Shown piece after piece: positions 51,547-62,956 of a DNA stretch of 64,000 nt. The position numbers and the translations under genes were made by a program. Under the pieces are notes generated by a model, which ran no database searches, was not told where the DNA came from, and saw nothing but the letters and a program-made list of their open reading frames with translations. The stretch's first letter is position 1. Each line of letters opens with the position of its first letter. The stretch spans positions 220,175 through 284,174 of the forward strand of contig CAUYUJ010001758.1 in assembly GCA_963575745.1 (NCBI GenBank), written 5' to 3'. The DNA is from Prorocentrum cordatum (taxonomy: Eukaryota; Sar; Dinophyceae; Prorocentrales; Prorocentraceae).

Positions 51547-53048
51547 TTGCCCACCGCTTTGTCCGAAGCCGTTTGTGGCGCAATGAAGTTCTTAATAATG
51601 CAGCTGTTGACTGGAGTCATTGCGTCCTTCATGATGACTCGCCAACCAATTTGGATTTGTTCTCAAATGAATCCGCGTTCAGTTCGAGATCTTCCAGGCC
51701 TCACTGAGGCAGAACAGAATATCGATGCTGTTGGTGGAGCTGCGCATTTTCGCACCCTCATGAATATGAACAATGTTCCTCCGTGGTGGTTTCGAAACGT
51801 TGTCATACCATCGAACGTGTGATGCAACTCTCAGACGAGGACCGTTACAGCTGGGAGTGCGCCGGGAGAGAGCCATCAAACTTGTGGGACATCCACTCGG
51901 CACTGCCCCTGCAGCAGCCAGAGCAGGCTCATCACACAGGAAAGCATATGTTCCCAACCAGTACCATCTTTGTGCTTGCAGATGTTCTCGTCGACGAACT
52001 GATGGACCAAGAGGTGCGAACTTTCTTGTTAGACTCTGGATTCGCGGACGATGTGGTTCCCCGATCAGCTATTCAGCTGCACGCACAAGTTGGAGCAATG
52101 ATTGCCGCGAAGTATTGGAACGTGATTTGCGTGAAGCACACATGCAAGTTTGACAAGGATTCAGAATTTTCAGGTTGGCGGTGCCAGGGAGTGGCTCAGG
52201 TACGCCGGAACCAAGCCAGAGACGACGCTGTCACAGACGGTGATGACACGTTTTCGTGGTATTGCCCTTCGACTTTCAGGAGCATGGCCGACGCTATACG
52301 TTTGATGAACGCTGCCATTGCCAAACCGCTCGACGACGAGATGCATCGTCAATCTCACGCCGAACTCTGCGACCACTGGATTGGAGTTGCCGAGAAGATC
52401 GCAGATAGCTTGGACGTGACACGGCTGAACCAAATGACGAAAGCGAACGGAGGCAAACGTTTCACATTCGATTTTTTGATCAAGGTTGTGTTGTTCGCAA
52501 ACGTGCTGCGGAATGACAGCGAGCTGGTGCAAGCCATGAAGCTCGCTGTGTGTGCAACGTTGCCTCCATCCATTGCACAGTATTACATCAAAGTGCTGAC
52601 GGACGGGACCATGAAGATGCCAAGACCGAGCACTATATCACACATGAGGTTTACTTTTGATATGTCCCTCATGGTTTGGCAGCAGCAGGAAGTGGATGCA
52701 CTGCGGGGTGAGTTGGTATCACCGTGCTTATACTTGATGAGCGATTCGTCCCCACAAGGAGGTATCAATTGGCAGATCTCTTCCTACGACCTGATAGCTG
52801 GATCGACCTTATGCCAGTTTGCCAAGGATGCTAAATCGTTCGTGTTGTATTGCCAAAGCCTTACCAGGACTGATCCTTCTGAAAAGGCTATCGTCGGAAC
52901 CACCAATTGCCGTGACCATGGCCCTGGGGTCCACTGTTTTGGCTTTACGTTTGCAGCATGCGTAGGGCATGTTCGTGGGGATCTGGGGGCCGGGGTCGGG
53001 GTCCGAGTCCGAAAAATATGTGTAGGTTCTGCGGTTCCGTTTAGATGA
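51547..53048 (+). pseudogene. hAT-like transposase candidate, N-terminal half (two frames)
   Basis: Frame 1 from 51547 reads MTRQPIWICSQMNPRSVRDL and LTEAEQNIDAVGGAAHFRTL to NNVPPWWFRNVV, near 51800. The continuation is in frame 3 (51783-53048, 421 codons), so a shift or small intron lies near 51790. In the second piece LMSDSSPQGGINW at 318-330 supplies a candidate catalytic Asp (321), preceded by RFTFDMSLMVWQQ. The last 50 or so residues (after DPSEKA) lose protein character and end at a TGA, so an intron or break is likely between about 52880 and the acceptor-like tttcag at 53057. Lower GC than the exons at 10-44 kb. I recall such D-S-S-P-Q proteins as multicopy in dinoflagellates but could not check. 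Confidence 0.55.
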
Positions 53049-53057
53049 TCATTTCAG

Positions 53058-55269
53058 GATGCGGCGGAATGACAAGGTGGTCGCGACAGATGCTGAGCTT
53101 GAGCGCATGAGCGACATGAGAAAGTTGATCAAGAAAGTGTATTGTGTACCAACAGGCTTGGGAACTAGGCGAGCGAGTTTGGGTCACAAGATGCATTGCT
53201 TGTACCACCAACTATTTCTTAATACGTCGTCGTTGTCTTGTCTGCGCTGGCACTGTGCATGCGTTGTGTCTTGCACCACGGACCAAGGAACTGAGGCGAG
53301 TATATGTGGAGCGCCTCCAGTTCGATTTCAGAATGTATTTCCATATTTCAACCCGGGCATTGTGGATGGCGAGGAGGACAGTGATCTTGATCTCCCTTTC
53401 GGCTTGCAAGGTTCACCCCAGATCCCTGGAGGTATTCACATCATACATAACGCCACCAAGGGTTGCCTGTATGCCATGGGCAACTTTGACGAGACGCATG
53501 ATCAGATCAGCGCGGTTGCCAAGTTCTTGAATCAAAAATGGACGAGGGATCAGTTCTCAGCTTTGTGTATATCTGGGGGCGCATGCGAATGCTTTTCTTG
53601 GCTCTTCGATTCTTTCGACGCTACTTTGATTGGTTGGCGTTGGGGCTCAGTGACGCGAGTGGTGAGCCTTTTGCTTGACAGGGAAGTGCCTCTTCGAGGG
53701 GCCTGGGATGCTGACCGCTTGCTTCAGCAAGGGCCGCCAGCTCGCCATCGCAACCCGAACGCATACCCAACCAGACTACGGGAGGTCAACGACGCCATCA
53801 AGAGCACTGCATTTTGGGAACACCTGCGCATGATAAAAGAGGTCGCCGATTGCACGGCGAGGATGATCTCATGGATGGAATCCTGTCCGTGCCATTGGAA
53901 CGTTCACCCGCACTCTTTCGGAGGGCCCGAAGTGGACGCTTCTCGCAACCCTGATATTCTTAGGTGCAGCTGTCCACTGAATGCGCGTCGGGGAGTCGAG
54001 ATGGCGACTGGTGAGTTTGATAGATTTGCTCGACTCCTTCTTGACACTGCAGGTGGTCGCATTATGCGACGCATTTACTTCCTGTCCGTGGAGCAGCAGC
54101 TGAAGATCTTGGAAGATTTCGAAGCGGGGAGAGCGCACATCTTGATGCACTTGGGCATCAAGACGTCAGTATGGCAACAACTTCCACTGCTGCTTTGCGG
54201 TCTCGGACACTGGGATCCTGTTCAAGCGAGGAGCTGCGCTCACAGAGCCTCCGCACAGTGGAGGCGCATGACGGACGATCTCCGCGAGAGCGCACATGCC
54301 ATCACCAAAGAGGTTTTCAGAGATGACCCCCAACTGAGATCCGAGATGAGAAGGTTTTGCTTGGGAGCTGATCTAGCAGACTTGCAATGCTTGGAGAATT
54401 TTTCAGCACGGTTGTTCTTCGTCTTGGTCTCAGAGCGCGGCGCTGAACGGCCTCGCGCACTTATACACAAGGAAATTTCTCATGCGCCAGGGGCTAGCGC
54501 TCCGTATCTTAGTCTGTCGTTGCGATTGGGCAGTTTTAAGTCCAGCCTGGTAGACAAACCATCGGAATTGACGGCGTTAGCCAAGATCTGCGCTGGAGTC
54601 TACCACCCCCTGACTGCAGCGCCAGCTTTGAGAGTTGAGTCCCATCCCGATTTAGATGAGGCGTGGCGATCTGCAGTCGATGCCAGTACTGATGAAGTAT
54701 CTCTCGTACTTGGCTCCGCCAAGGACCACGATCGAGTGTTCAAGAACGTCGTCTATCATTTGGATCGCGTCAGCAGGTACCGGGAGTCGATGTTCGAAGA
54801 TGGCGGCGACGACGATGATCCTGGCGATGCTGTGCTGAAGGCGATCGGTTTTTATGACGCAGGCGAGTCTGACGATGACGACGGTGGTTGTTCTGGGAAG
54901 TCTCATCGCCATGTCGGTTCAGGACGAGCGGCTGCTCCAGCCTCAGCGATGTCAGGTCTCAGTGTGCTGCGCGAGGCCTATGCCGTCGTCTCGTTTCGCC
55001 GCCTCGCGAAGGAGGCGTACGAGGAGACTGGAGAGGCGACGTATTTCTCCGTCGAGGTGACCCCGCCCCCAGCACCATCAGCGCCTGATGATGCGCCAGC
55101 TCCAGATGGCCGATCTGGTCCTCCTCCTCAGTTCGCGCCCTTGCTGGATGCGCTTCGGCCAGAATCAGGCCAGGCCAGGACTGGCTTGGGAGTCAAAGCC
55201 CAAGCCCAAGCCCAAGCAGGGCATTACAGTTTCAGAATGCTCCCCTCATCTATCCTTGAGGCCCCTTGA
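53058..55269 (+). pseudogene. hAT-like transposase candidate, C-terminal half
   Basis: 736 codons from the ATG at 53059. VSCTTDQGTEASI at 70-82 offers a second Asp (75), GGIHIIHNATKG at 124-135 a His-containing strand, and IGWRWGSVTRVVSLLL at 191-206 an RW-G/N-S motif. The order D...D(xGTE)...H..HN...RWxS is that of the RNase H-like core of hAT transposases (Asp, Asp, HxLN, RWNST). DFEAGRAHILMHLGIKTSVW follows, then an acidic stretch (DDDDPGD, ESDDDDGG) and a Pro/Ala-rich tail ending in TGA. No BED finger or classical hAT dimerisation domain is visible. It may instead be a novel dinoflagellate family. Confidence 0.55.
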
Positions 55270-55583
55270 GGCGTTTATGACAAACTAGGCCTAACATCAT
55301 TTAAAAGAAGCGGGGGGCCTGGGGCCGCTGGGGGGGCCAGGCGGCCCAGAGCGCACGCTTGAGTTCAAACGGGTTTGACAAGTTTGTCCGTCTGCCAGTC
55401 AGTCAGCCTGTCAGTCTCAATCTGCCTGTCAGTCCAATCAGTCAAGCCATCCGTCAGGTAGGCTAGGCCTACCCTGCGATCCAGATACCATCACTGCAGT
55501 TGTGCCCCACCCTCACTCGAGTCGCCCTGGTACAGCGGGTGTCTTGGACTTGTTTTCCAATCGGACATTTCTGAAAATCGGGA
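55270..55583. other. Non-coding with CAGTC-type words
   Basis: gtcagtcagcctgtcagtc repeats at 55395-55450. No gene. Confidence 0.6.
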
Positions 55584-56258
55584 ATGGTTTTTGACTTTGG
55601 GAGCGTTCTGATGACCACCATGCGATATTCGTTCTGTAAGCTCGGATGCTTAAGAATTTCCCGCAGGATAGAGTGCACAAAGGACGAGACCATCTTTGGC
55701 GGCGATCCGATGGACAGCGACGGCTCGGGCAGTGCAGTCTGCGACGACCGTGATGTCGAGGCTGATGTGCTGGACGACGATTGTGATCATCGTAGCAGTC
55801 TCACCAGCAGCGTCTCATTCTTTCGGCTGGTCCATGCGAAGCCAGCGCAACTTGCAAGGCAGACCACGGATGTTGCTACTAGTTTGCGTTTCGACGACAT
55901 CGCAGTGTCGAGGCATGCGATAGCTGCAATGAGCTTCGAGGATCAGACCTTTGATGTCGACGTGATGTCAACGATGAGGGCTTCGGGTTCTTCGTTTTCG
56001 AACGTGGCGTTGTTGAGCGCAGCCAGTTTACGAAGTGTGAAGGTTTGGGAGAAGCATGATGAGACCATTCGATGTTGCAGTAATTCTCTGGACGCGATCC
56101 CTGAGGACTCTCGTCAGTTTGTCGATTCTGTGATTGATCGTCTTGTTGCTGCGGGTGCTTGGTCAGGCACGCTGAAATCCTGTCATCGTAAGCGCTTTGC
56201 GCCAAACCGACGACAAAGACGGCGGGGCCGAAGACGACGACGACGGCGACGAGTGTGA
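55584..56258 (+). CDS. ORF of unknown function, 224 codons, Arg-rich end
   Basis: ATG at 55584. The sequence is varied (RYSFCKLGCLRISRRIECTK, SSVSFFRLVHAKPAQLARQT, RQFVDSVIDRLVAAGAWSG) with an acidic patch (DDRDVEADVLDDDCDH), and it ends in an Arg run from a (CGA)n tract. The first part looks codon-like, the end does not. It may be a fragment of the TE ORFs around it. No family recognised. Confidence 0.35.
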   Translation: MVFDFGSVLMTTMRYSFCKLGCLRISRRIECTKDETIFGGDPMDSDGSGSAVCDDRDVEADVLDDDCDHRSSLTSSVSFFRLVHAKPAQLARQTTDVATSLRFDDIAVSRHAIAAMSFEDQTFDVDVMSTMRASGSSFSNVALLSAASLRSVKVWEKHDETIRCCSNSLDAIPEDSRQFVDSVIDRLVAAGAWSGTLKSCHRKRFAPNRRQRRRGRRRRRRRRV

Positions 56259-57231
56259 CGGCACCAGCGACGACGCTTGCGGAGACGACGGGGACAGCAG
56301 GAGGATCAGTTAGCAGATCTTGCGATGAAGACATGGCCGAGGCCCGCGGCAGCGGGGCAACTTGCCAAGGTGTCGAACTTTCAGGGGCGTCAAGCCCGCG
56401 GCCTTGTTTGTTCTCACCTGCTCCTCCTCCCTCCTCCTCTATACCATGTCCTCTACCGCTATCCTACACGTTTCCTCCTTCCTCCTCAGGGGGAAACATG
56501 AGCGCCAGGGGCCAGCAGTGCCAAGTGCCAATTGCCATGCACCCCTTTCCTGGAAGGTCCCCGGCGCCCAAAGTGTCATTGGCGCGGCAGCCCACGTGCA
56601 AGAACACGTACACATACGCATAATGCAATATCGAACCACACGATCGTGTTTGACTGGTTGCCCGATGTTATCAATATCATCCCTTACCCACTTGATGACA
56701 ACATGTTCTGACGTAGGTGTGGCAATACGTGCTTGCATAGACATTCGTACTTACGTGGGCCCATATCTATGCCGTCTATGCCGCAATGAGGGGGCCGATC
56801 GGTCTTACAGCGTCCGAAGTAAAGTGATGAAACTGGACACTGCGACGCTCCGACTTATCGCGGTCCTGGTGGGCGAGTCGCGATTGGGTCGCGGCGCGGG
56901 CGTTCGAGGTTGAGTCGCGGATGGGTTTGGTCGCCCGTGTTGCGCTTGTTCGCAGTTCGGGGGTGCTACATGTGATCTGCATGTTTCACACCTGTGCCTT
57001 CAGTATGCCACAAGCATTCTTTTCCCCAACAGGGGAGGTCGGGAGGTCCGGGAGGTCTTGGGGAGCTTGCGTAGCCTCTAGGAGCCCAAGTCAGGAGCCC
57101 AGGGATCCAAGGAACCCTCCAGAGGAAACCGCGAGGGCCCAAGAGGCCCAAAGCCTTTTCCCAGATCTAATACAAACGCTCGACAGCATTGTAAACTTAC
57201 TTGCTTTGCTCCTTCTACGGGCAATCGGATT
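56259..57231. other. No clear gene
   Basis: Mixed composition with a short CTC-rich patch near 56420-56490. Nothing recognised. Confidence 0.45.
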
Positions 57232-58637
57232 TTGACTGCAAGACCAAAGATCCTATACACAAATGTCTACAAGACATGTTATCAGCCGGGTGGGTGCGCA
57301 TGCTTGAGATTCCTGGAGCACCGCCTACATGGCAGTGGACTGACTGAGATCGGGGCCAGCACGCTTAAGCCAACAGTGCGGCTCACTCGGGGCAGGATGT
57401 TGATGGTACCTAAAGAAGAAGAAGTTGCATCCCTTGACATACACCAGCTATTACTATACTTAGAAGGCAAGGGTTGGATCCACGGAATGTGGAACGATAG
57501 CAAGGCTCAGTGTCCGCCCATAGAGCTAGGAGAATTGACATCTGAAAAAAATTGTTCTGGTCACAAGCTGGCGCATCCACTATCCTGAAAGACTATTTGC
57601 TTACACTCTGTCATCTCGATTCAGAAGTTGGGCATGCAAGGTTGAAGGACGCCAACATCAAAGTAATCGAACATCTACGTGGCCACGCATACTATCATAA
57701 GTTGCTTTGTATTGTTGAGCCAAGCCGATCCAAGAGTGTGAAATCTGGGGTGGTCGATGTATCTTTACTTGATGTAGACGGTTTTGGCGATTCTCACGAG
57801 GCCTTAGAGGATGACTATCTAGATCGCGCCCACGACATTGATGAACAATTGAATGGCAGTGGCACCGAAGACGAGCTCTCAGCAAAGCAAGCAGTCCGCA
57901 TGAGGGCATTCAAATTAGAGAAATCGTTCCGTTGGTTTGGCGTGCCCTTTATACACATCACGAAGGCCAAGGACGGCGGCTACCAATGCGATTGCCCACG
58001 GAAGTCTCATCGCAAGTATCTCCCAGGAGGCGGCGTCACGAATTGCACGTGGACTTTGATTGGAGCAATGCCAACTACGATACAGAGCAGATTGAAGTGG
58101 TGGGTAGCCAACGCAATGTCTTTCGACGATAGGGCGAGCCACATGGATTTCAGGCCGACTGCTGCTGAGGTGCCCGATCCCATCGTCGTTGAGGATTTGG
58201 GTCAGAAATTGTTTGATCGACCAGATTCCGACAACGAAGCAGAAGAGCCCCAGCAGAAGCTTGGCGCCCGCAAGAGGAAAGCACCAGAGGAGACGGAGAC
58301 GCCTACTGGTCGGCGAGGCCGCGGCCGCGGCCGCGGCGGCAGGAAGAGGAGAGCAGGAACCCCAGCAGCCGAGGAGGAGGAGGAGGGGGAGGCAGCGGCA
58401 GCTGAGGAGCCTCCGCCGAGGAGGACGAGCACGCCAGCAGGCCGTGGGCGCGGCCGAGGCCGAGGCAAGGCAACAGCTTGCTCAGGCCGTCGAGGCCGAG
58501 GCCGAGGACGAGGAGCGCGATCAGCTGGCCGCTCTCAGGCAGCAGACGCCGAGAGCGCTGGCAACTCTGATGAGTCAGAACCCGCTTCCAGTTCGGACAG
58601 CAGCAGCAGCAGTCAATCATCTTCTGATTCTGATTGA
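57232..58637 (+). pseudogene. TE-associated ORF with Cys/His motif and RGRG/acidic tail, frameshifted
   Basis: Frame 1 (57232-57588) reads TRGRMLMVPKEEEVASLDIH and LLLYLEGKGWIHGMWNDSKA. The continuation is in frame 3 from about 57552 (SQAGASTILKDYLLTLCHLD, HLRGHAYYHKLL); the shift is in an A7 run near 57548. An earlier shift is likely too, since another frame upstream reads LQDMLSAGWVRMLEIPGAPP. In the 361-codon part, YQCDCPRKSHRKYLPGGGVT then NCTW resembles a Cys/His zinc-binding patch, followed by RLKWWVANAMSFDDRASHMD. The last 130 residues alternate RGRGRG/KRR blocks with Glu/Ser runs, like a nucleic-acid-binding tail. It starts without an ATG. Confidence 0.5.
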
Positions 58638-59642
58638 TGTGATTTCTACCATCAATGACGCTGCGCGTCTCTCTTGCTCTGTCAGACAGAATATGTGGCG
58701 AGCGTTATCAGTGAAGTCTAAAAAAACTGCGGGTCGATAGGCGAGAGTGGCATTTTGAATTGGAACCAGTCGAGGTAGCAAAGCTAGATGACTTAGGATT
58801 GTTTGCAAAGCCAGAATAGACATACACATACGAACTGATATGAAATAAACTTGCAAAAGCCTGAAGAGCTTAAAATGGAATGACAATTCTGAAAAAGCCT
58901 GAAATCCTTGAAAAGACAAATTCTGGAAAAAAAAAAGCGAAAATCCTGAAAATCTGAGGTTCCCGACCGATGCCCAAACAAGGGAAAACGCATAGAAAAA
59001 GATAAAAAACAAAAAACTCAAAATCATTCAAAAAACATCAGATTTAGGTGATTTCGGCAGGTTTTGGAACAAAAAAGAACAAACAATTGTAGAAAAAGGC
59101 GATTCCCCCGGAACTCCCCGGAACTCCCCGGAACTCCCCGGAACTCCCCGGACCTCCCCAGGACCTGAAATGCAAATCAGGCTTTCTTGGGTCTTGACGT
59201 CCGATTCCAGTGTATTTTTGAATACTTTTCATAGAATTGGATAATCCAGGATTTTTGCTGAATATGAAGTCTTTCAAAGGCTTAATAATATCAATATCAA
59301 ATATCGAGGCCTTGACGTCGCAAAGTCTGGTGGAAAAGGGTCAGTCTGTGGTGCTCCCAATGTTTCTCTGAAATGTTGTCGTGTTGTAGGCAGACCGACT
59401 AACGCATGTGATCCTTTGGGGCTTCGAGTAATTTCAGGAGAGGTTATGTCGTGCAGTAGGGCTCGGCCTGATGTGAGCCACCCCTGCCCCAAGCTCTGAT
59501 GTTCTAGGGGCCCTCAGTGAGCCCTCAGTAAATGCGAGCCCTCAATAGGAGATCTCAGGTCCAAGAAGCCCTGCCCTCAAATACTTGCCGCATTGAGGCC
59601 CAAATCTTTAATGAGAGGGGCAGGCCGCCTACCTAACCCACC
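58638..59642. other. AT-richer intergenic DNA with a 10-base tandem repeat
   Basis: 58740-59060 is the most A-rich stretch in the window. 59107-59155 carries ggaactcccc four times and a variant. The remainder is unassigned; cagg-ccgcctacctaaccc just before the next ATG could be a trans-splice acceptor region. Confidence 0.55.
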
Positions 59643-61286
59643 ATGCAGCGCACGACGCCGCGCCCGCGCATGCAGGGCCCGAAAAGCTTCGAGGAGATCT
59701 GGAAATGGCCAAGTGACGTCAATGATCTGCTCTTGGGCAATGAGAAGATGGCCGAGAGGTATACCTCGAACATGAAGGACGGTGTGATCTTTCGGCTCCA
59801 CTACGCTGGCTGCCTCACCGAGACCGTCGGCATGAATTACGTGGCTGACGATCTGAGGGAGCGCAGCGTGGGCGAGGTCAACGTCAGGACGGTCCACTCT
59901 TGCGACTTCGCCGATGGCCCCCAGAAGATCTTCCACAACATGCCAGAGGAATTGCGCCCAACGCATGGCTTCATGGACATCGAGGACTTACTACCAATTG
60001 ACGTGCGTATGAAACTCGATGATATTCAGCCAAACTTCCGTGAGTGGGTATCTTCGAAGAATGAGGTGGAGAGGAGTTCTATCAAGGAGAAGCACATGCA
60101 GGCATACATGAAGATGGCAACCTATTTGAAGAGGACGGTGGAGAACGGATCCTTCAAGGGCAATCGGGCCAAGTGTATTCGCCATGACAAGGTGTGTTCG
60201 GCATCTTGTTGGGAGGCCAGCTCTATGTTCACGGATGCGCTGAAGATTGAGTCTGCTGGGTCAATTTGTGTCGCATGGAGCGACGCAGGTGAGCACATGG
60301 GGTATGCTCACCCATCGATGCGCACCATGTTGGTCTGGGCGGCGCTCGTGCTGAACACGCAGCCAGACGTGATCTCCCACGAGTGTGTCAAAGCATTCCC
60401 CATTTGGGTGCTAGAGTCTTTCTTTGGCCGCGACTACATCATGCACACGTTCGAGAACATGAGCCCTGTGACATGGGGCCTGCCGAGTACCCGGGAGAGG
60501 CGTTACACCTTCTTCTTCAGGAAGGCTTCCGTACGTTTCTTGGGATCTTCTCAGGAGTTCGAGGTGATGTTCGCGAAGGAGTGTGTGCTTCCAGGATCTG
60601 TATATTTCAAGGACACCGACGAGAACGTCAGGAATGAGTTCCTGGAGCTTGGCATCAGGCGCAAGCTGAACCCGTCTTGCATGAGCCACAAGATGGACTG
60701 GAAGGAGCTCTACCCACCAGGGGCTGCCGCGCGCCTCGAAGCTGCAGTGAAAACGAATAGGTGCGACCTCAACGCCAGCGAAGACATCGTCGTCGACGTG
60801 GACAGGATTTGCGTCTCGGGTCATCACTTCCCATCCTTGGTGACGCATGGCATTTGGTATTCTACGAAGCATCGCAGGCACATGACCCCCAGGGAGACCT
60901 TGTGTGTAGCGGGAATCCCTGCAGTGCCTGCCGCCATGGATGTCTTGGATCTCCCATGGAAGAAAGCCCTGGACGTACTATCGCCAAGTGAGGTGAGGAG
61001 CCTTGCTGGCAATGCCATGCACATGGTGTCCGCAACGCAGCTGCTGGCGTACGTGATCGCGAACGCGCTGAAGCTCGATCACGCGAACACGCCAGCCAAC
61101 TTTGACGACTGCGTGCCCACCGATGTCGAGACCGTCATCGAGATCGAGGACGACAGCCAGGTCGCAGACATCGGACTCGCGAGCATGGAATTCGAGGGCA
61201 CGGGCAGCCGCGCCGACCACGACTCGACTGCGCCCTCCTCTTCGAAGAGGCGCAAGCCGGGCCGCCCGTCGTGGCGATGTTCCTAG
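59643..61286 (+). CDS. Cytosine-5 DNA methyltransferase-like protein, intact ORF
   Basis: 547 codons, ATG to TAG, no break. The motif order matches C5-MTases: GSICVAWSDAGEHMG at 206-220 in the place of the PCQ loop, with Cys209 as candidate nucleophile; PDVISHECVKAFP at 241-253 in the place of ENV, with HEC instead of ENV; PSTRERRYTFFF 281-292, like the QxRxR motif; MTPRETLCVAGIP 414-426, like RExxRLQGFP; and SLAGNAMHMVSATQLLAYVI 453-472, like the GNxVPP motif X. Motif I is not clear; VHSCDFADGPQKIFHNM may be the degenerate cofactor region. The C-terminus has SSSKRRKPGRPSW, an AT-hook-like patch. Its neighbours are TE-like ORFs on the same strand. Cytosine methyltransferases carried by retrotransposons are known from Symbiodinium. 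Activity is uncertain because of the altered PC and ENV motifs. Confidence 0.7.
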   Translation: MQRTTPRPRMQGPKSFEEIWKWPSDVNDLLLGNEKMAERYTSNMKDGVIFRLHYAGCLTETVGMNYVADDLRERSVGEVNVRTVHSCDFADGPQKIFHNMPEELRPTHGFMDIEDLLPIDVRMKLDDIQPNFREWVSSKNEVERSSIKEKHMQAYMKMATYLKRTVENGSFKGNRAKCIRHDKVCSASCWEASSMFTDALKIESAGSICVAWSDAGEHMGYAHPSMRTMLVWAALVLNTQPDVISHECVKAFPIWVLESFFGRDYIMHTFENMSPVTWGLPSTRERRYTFFFRKASVRFLGSSQEFEVMFAKECVLPGSVYFKDTDENVRNEFLELGIRRKLNPSCMSHKMDWKELYPPGAAARLEAAVKTNRCDLNASEDIVVDVDRICVSGHHFPSLVTHGIWYSTKHRRHMTPRETLCVAGIPAVPAAMDVLDLPWKKALDVLSPSEVRSLAGNAMHMVSATQLLAYVIANALKLDHANTPANFDDCVPTDVETVIEIEDDSQVADIGLASMEFEGTGSRADHDSTAPSSSKRRKPGRPSWRCS

Positions 61287-62325
61287 GAACGGGCTGTGCG
61301 GCAATCGCTTTGTACACCAGCTTGCCCTCGTCAAAATCAGTGTAGTTTACGTCTCCGAGAAGGAGTCCGAGCGCAGTGGCGTTGGCATGACCAACGTCTC
61401 ATGAGATGGTACCCTGCAGTTGCGGATGAGAGCACGGGGTTGGATGAAGGATGGAGGATACACACGGCCTCATGGGGGAAGAGAGCGAGCCCCCTCCCCC
61501 ATGTCGCAGATAGTTTGAAGGATTTGGTCTCACTTGGCGGGCCCTATAAGGCCGCACCTCCCCTGGGTTTCAAGATCCCCACTTCGGCCGATCTGTTGAA
61601 AGCGCTGTGGGACCGTTCGGCCATGCTCACACGTGCATCTGGCAACGTTTTGTCCTACGCATCTTTAGAAATAAATGCAAACTGGCATATGCACACTCAA
61701 AGCCATATTGCAATATATAGGTCAGCCATAACATGCAAGACAACAATACATAGGAAAGGACCTGGGACGGGAACGTGTTCTGCAACATCGCGACGGCCAA
61801 GAGAGGGCTCACATTTTGACAAACCCTAGATTCTAGAGCTGTCGACTCGACTACTTGGACCGTTGAGGCAACAATATGGGGGGGTAGAAAGTTAATTGCA
61901 CAATCGTTGTTGCGCCATTGGCTTACTGGTTCACAGACTGGTTCTCATGTTATCCTTCCCCTCCTTCTCCTCCTTCCTCTTCTCGTCCTCCTCTTTCCCC
62001 TGCCCCTCCTCCCCTCCTCCGCCTCCTCCTCCTCCTCTTCCTCCTCCTTCTCCTCCTCCTCCTCCTCCTCCCTCTCTCCGTCCTCATCCAACCCCCGACG
62101 CAAGAGATGCGTTTGCGGTGCCGTGTCTTGATGTTGTGATGAGACGCTGCCGTGCTACGGCTACGCGTCGTGCTTTTGGTGCGATGTCATGCCGTGCGAA
62201 TTCAACAGGAATCGTTCTTCCCTCTGAGCAGAAATCGTTGAACCAGTTCTTGCGTTGTGCGCGTATGATCTCAAGTAGATTTGTTTGAGATTAAGCAGGC
62301 CCGCATCACTTGATATTGCAATCCT
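61287..62325. other. Non-coding with CTC tract
   Basis: 61955-62090 is CTC/TCC. No gene recognised in the rest. Confidence 0.5.
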
Positions 62326-62340
62326 TTGGTCGGGGGGGCC

Positions 62341-62946
62341 ATGGCGCCCAAGCCCAAGGGCAAGCCTCGGAAGTCAGCAGCTGCGAAGAGGCAGCCGGAT
62401 CGGCAGCAGTCGCAGCAGTCGCTCCTGTTTCAGCACCTTGAGCGGAAAGGCAGGGGCAAGGCGGCCAGGCGGACAGAGCCGCCAGAGCAGACCAGGTCTG
62501 ACGCTGATCAGAATGCCGCGGCTGAGGAGCAGGCCAGGGCTGCGGAGCTTGCCGCGGCAGAGCAGGCGGCGGGCGCGGATGAGGAGCAGGCCGCGACTGA
62601 GGGGTCGGCCGACGATCAGAGGGTCGCCGCAGCCGCCCTCGCCAATGCTTCCACCCCTACGTCGAGGTTGGAGTCGCAGCAGCCGCAGCCAGCTGCGTTG
62701 CCAGTGTCGCCAGCGTCAGCTGGTGATGCCTCCGAGTCCGACGCCGAGGCCGAGGCGGTGACGGTGACCGAGGCGGCCGAGGTGTCTGCTGCGGCCGGCG
62801 CGGCGGCCGCCGCCGCGGACGGCGAGGGCCGCGGGACTGCCGATGTTGAGCAACTCGACAAGGTGGCCGAATGGCGAATACGTTCTCAGGAGCTCCTCAG
62901 CCCCCCCCCCCCCAAGAAAAATATTACCCTTGTGTCCGAGATATGA
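62341..62946 (+). CDS. Ala/Glu-rich low-complexity protein with basic N-terminus
   Basis: The ATG at 62341 (MAPKPKGKPRKSAAAKRQPD) is a better start than upstream codons. A Gln-rich stretch, a long Ala/Glu helix-like region and an acidic Ser/Asp patch follow. The end (WRIRSQELLSPPPPKKNITL) crosses a C14 run, so the final 15 codons may be out of frame. The composition resembles the opening of the next ORF. No domain; disordered DNA- or RNA-binding character at most. Confidence 0.4.
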   Translation: MAPKPKGKPRKSAAAKRQPDRQQSQQSLLFQHLERKGRGKAARRTEPPEQTRSDADQNAAAEEQARAAELAAAEQAAGADEEQAATEGSADDQRVAAAALANASTPTSRLESQQPQPAALPVSPASAGDASESDAEAEAVTVTEAAEVSAAAGAAAAAADGEGRGTADVEQLDKVAEWRIRSQELLSPPPPKKNITLVSEI

Positions 62947-62956
62947 AACAGTTCAG

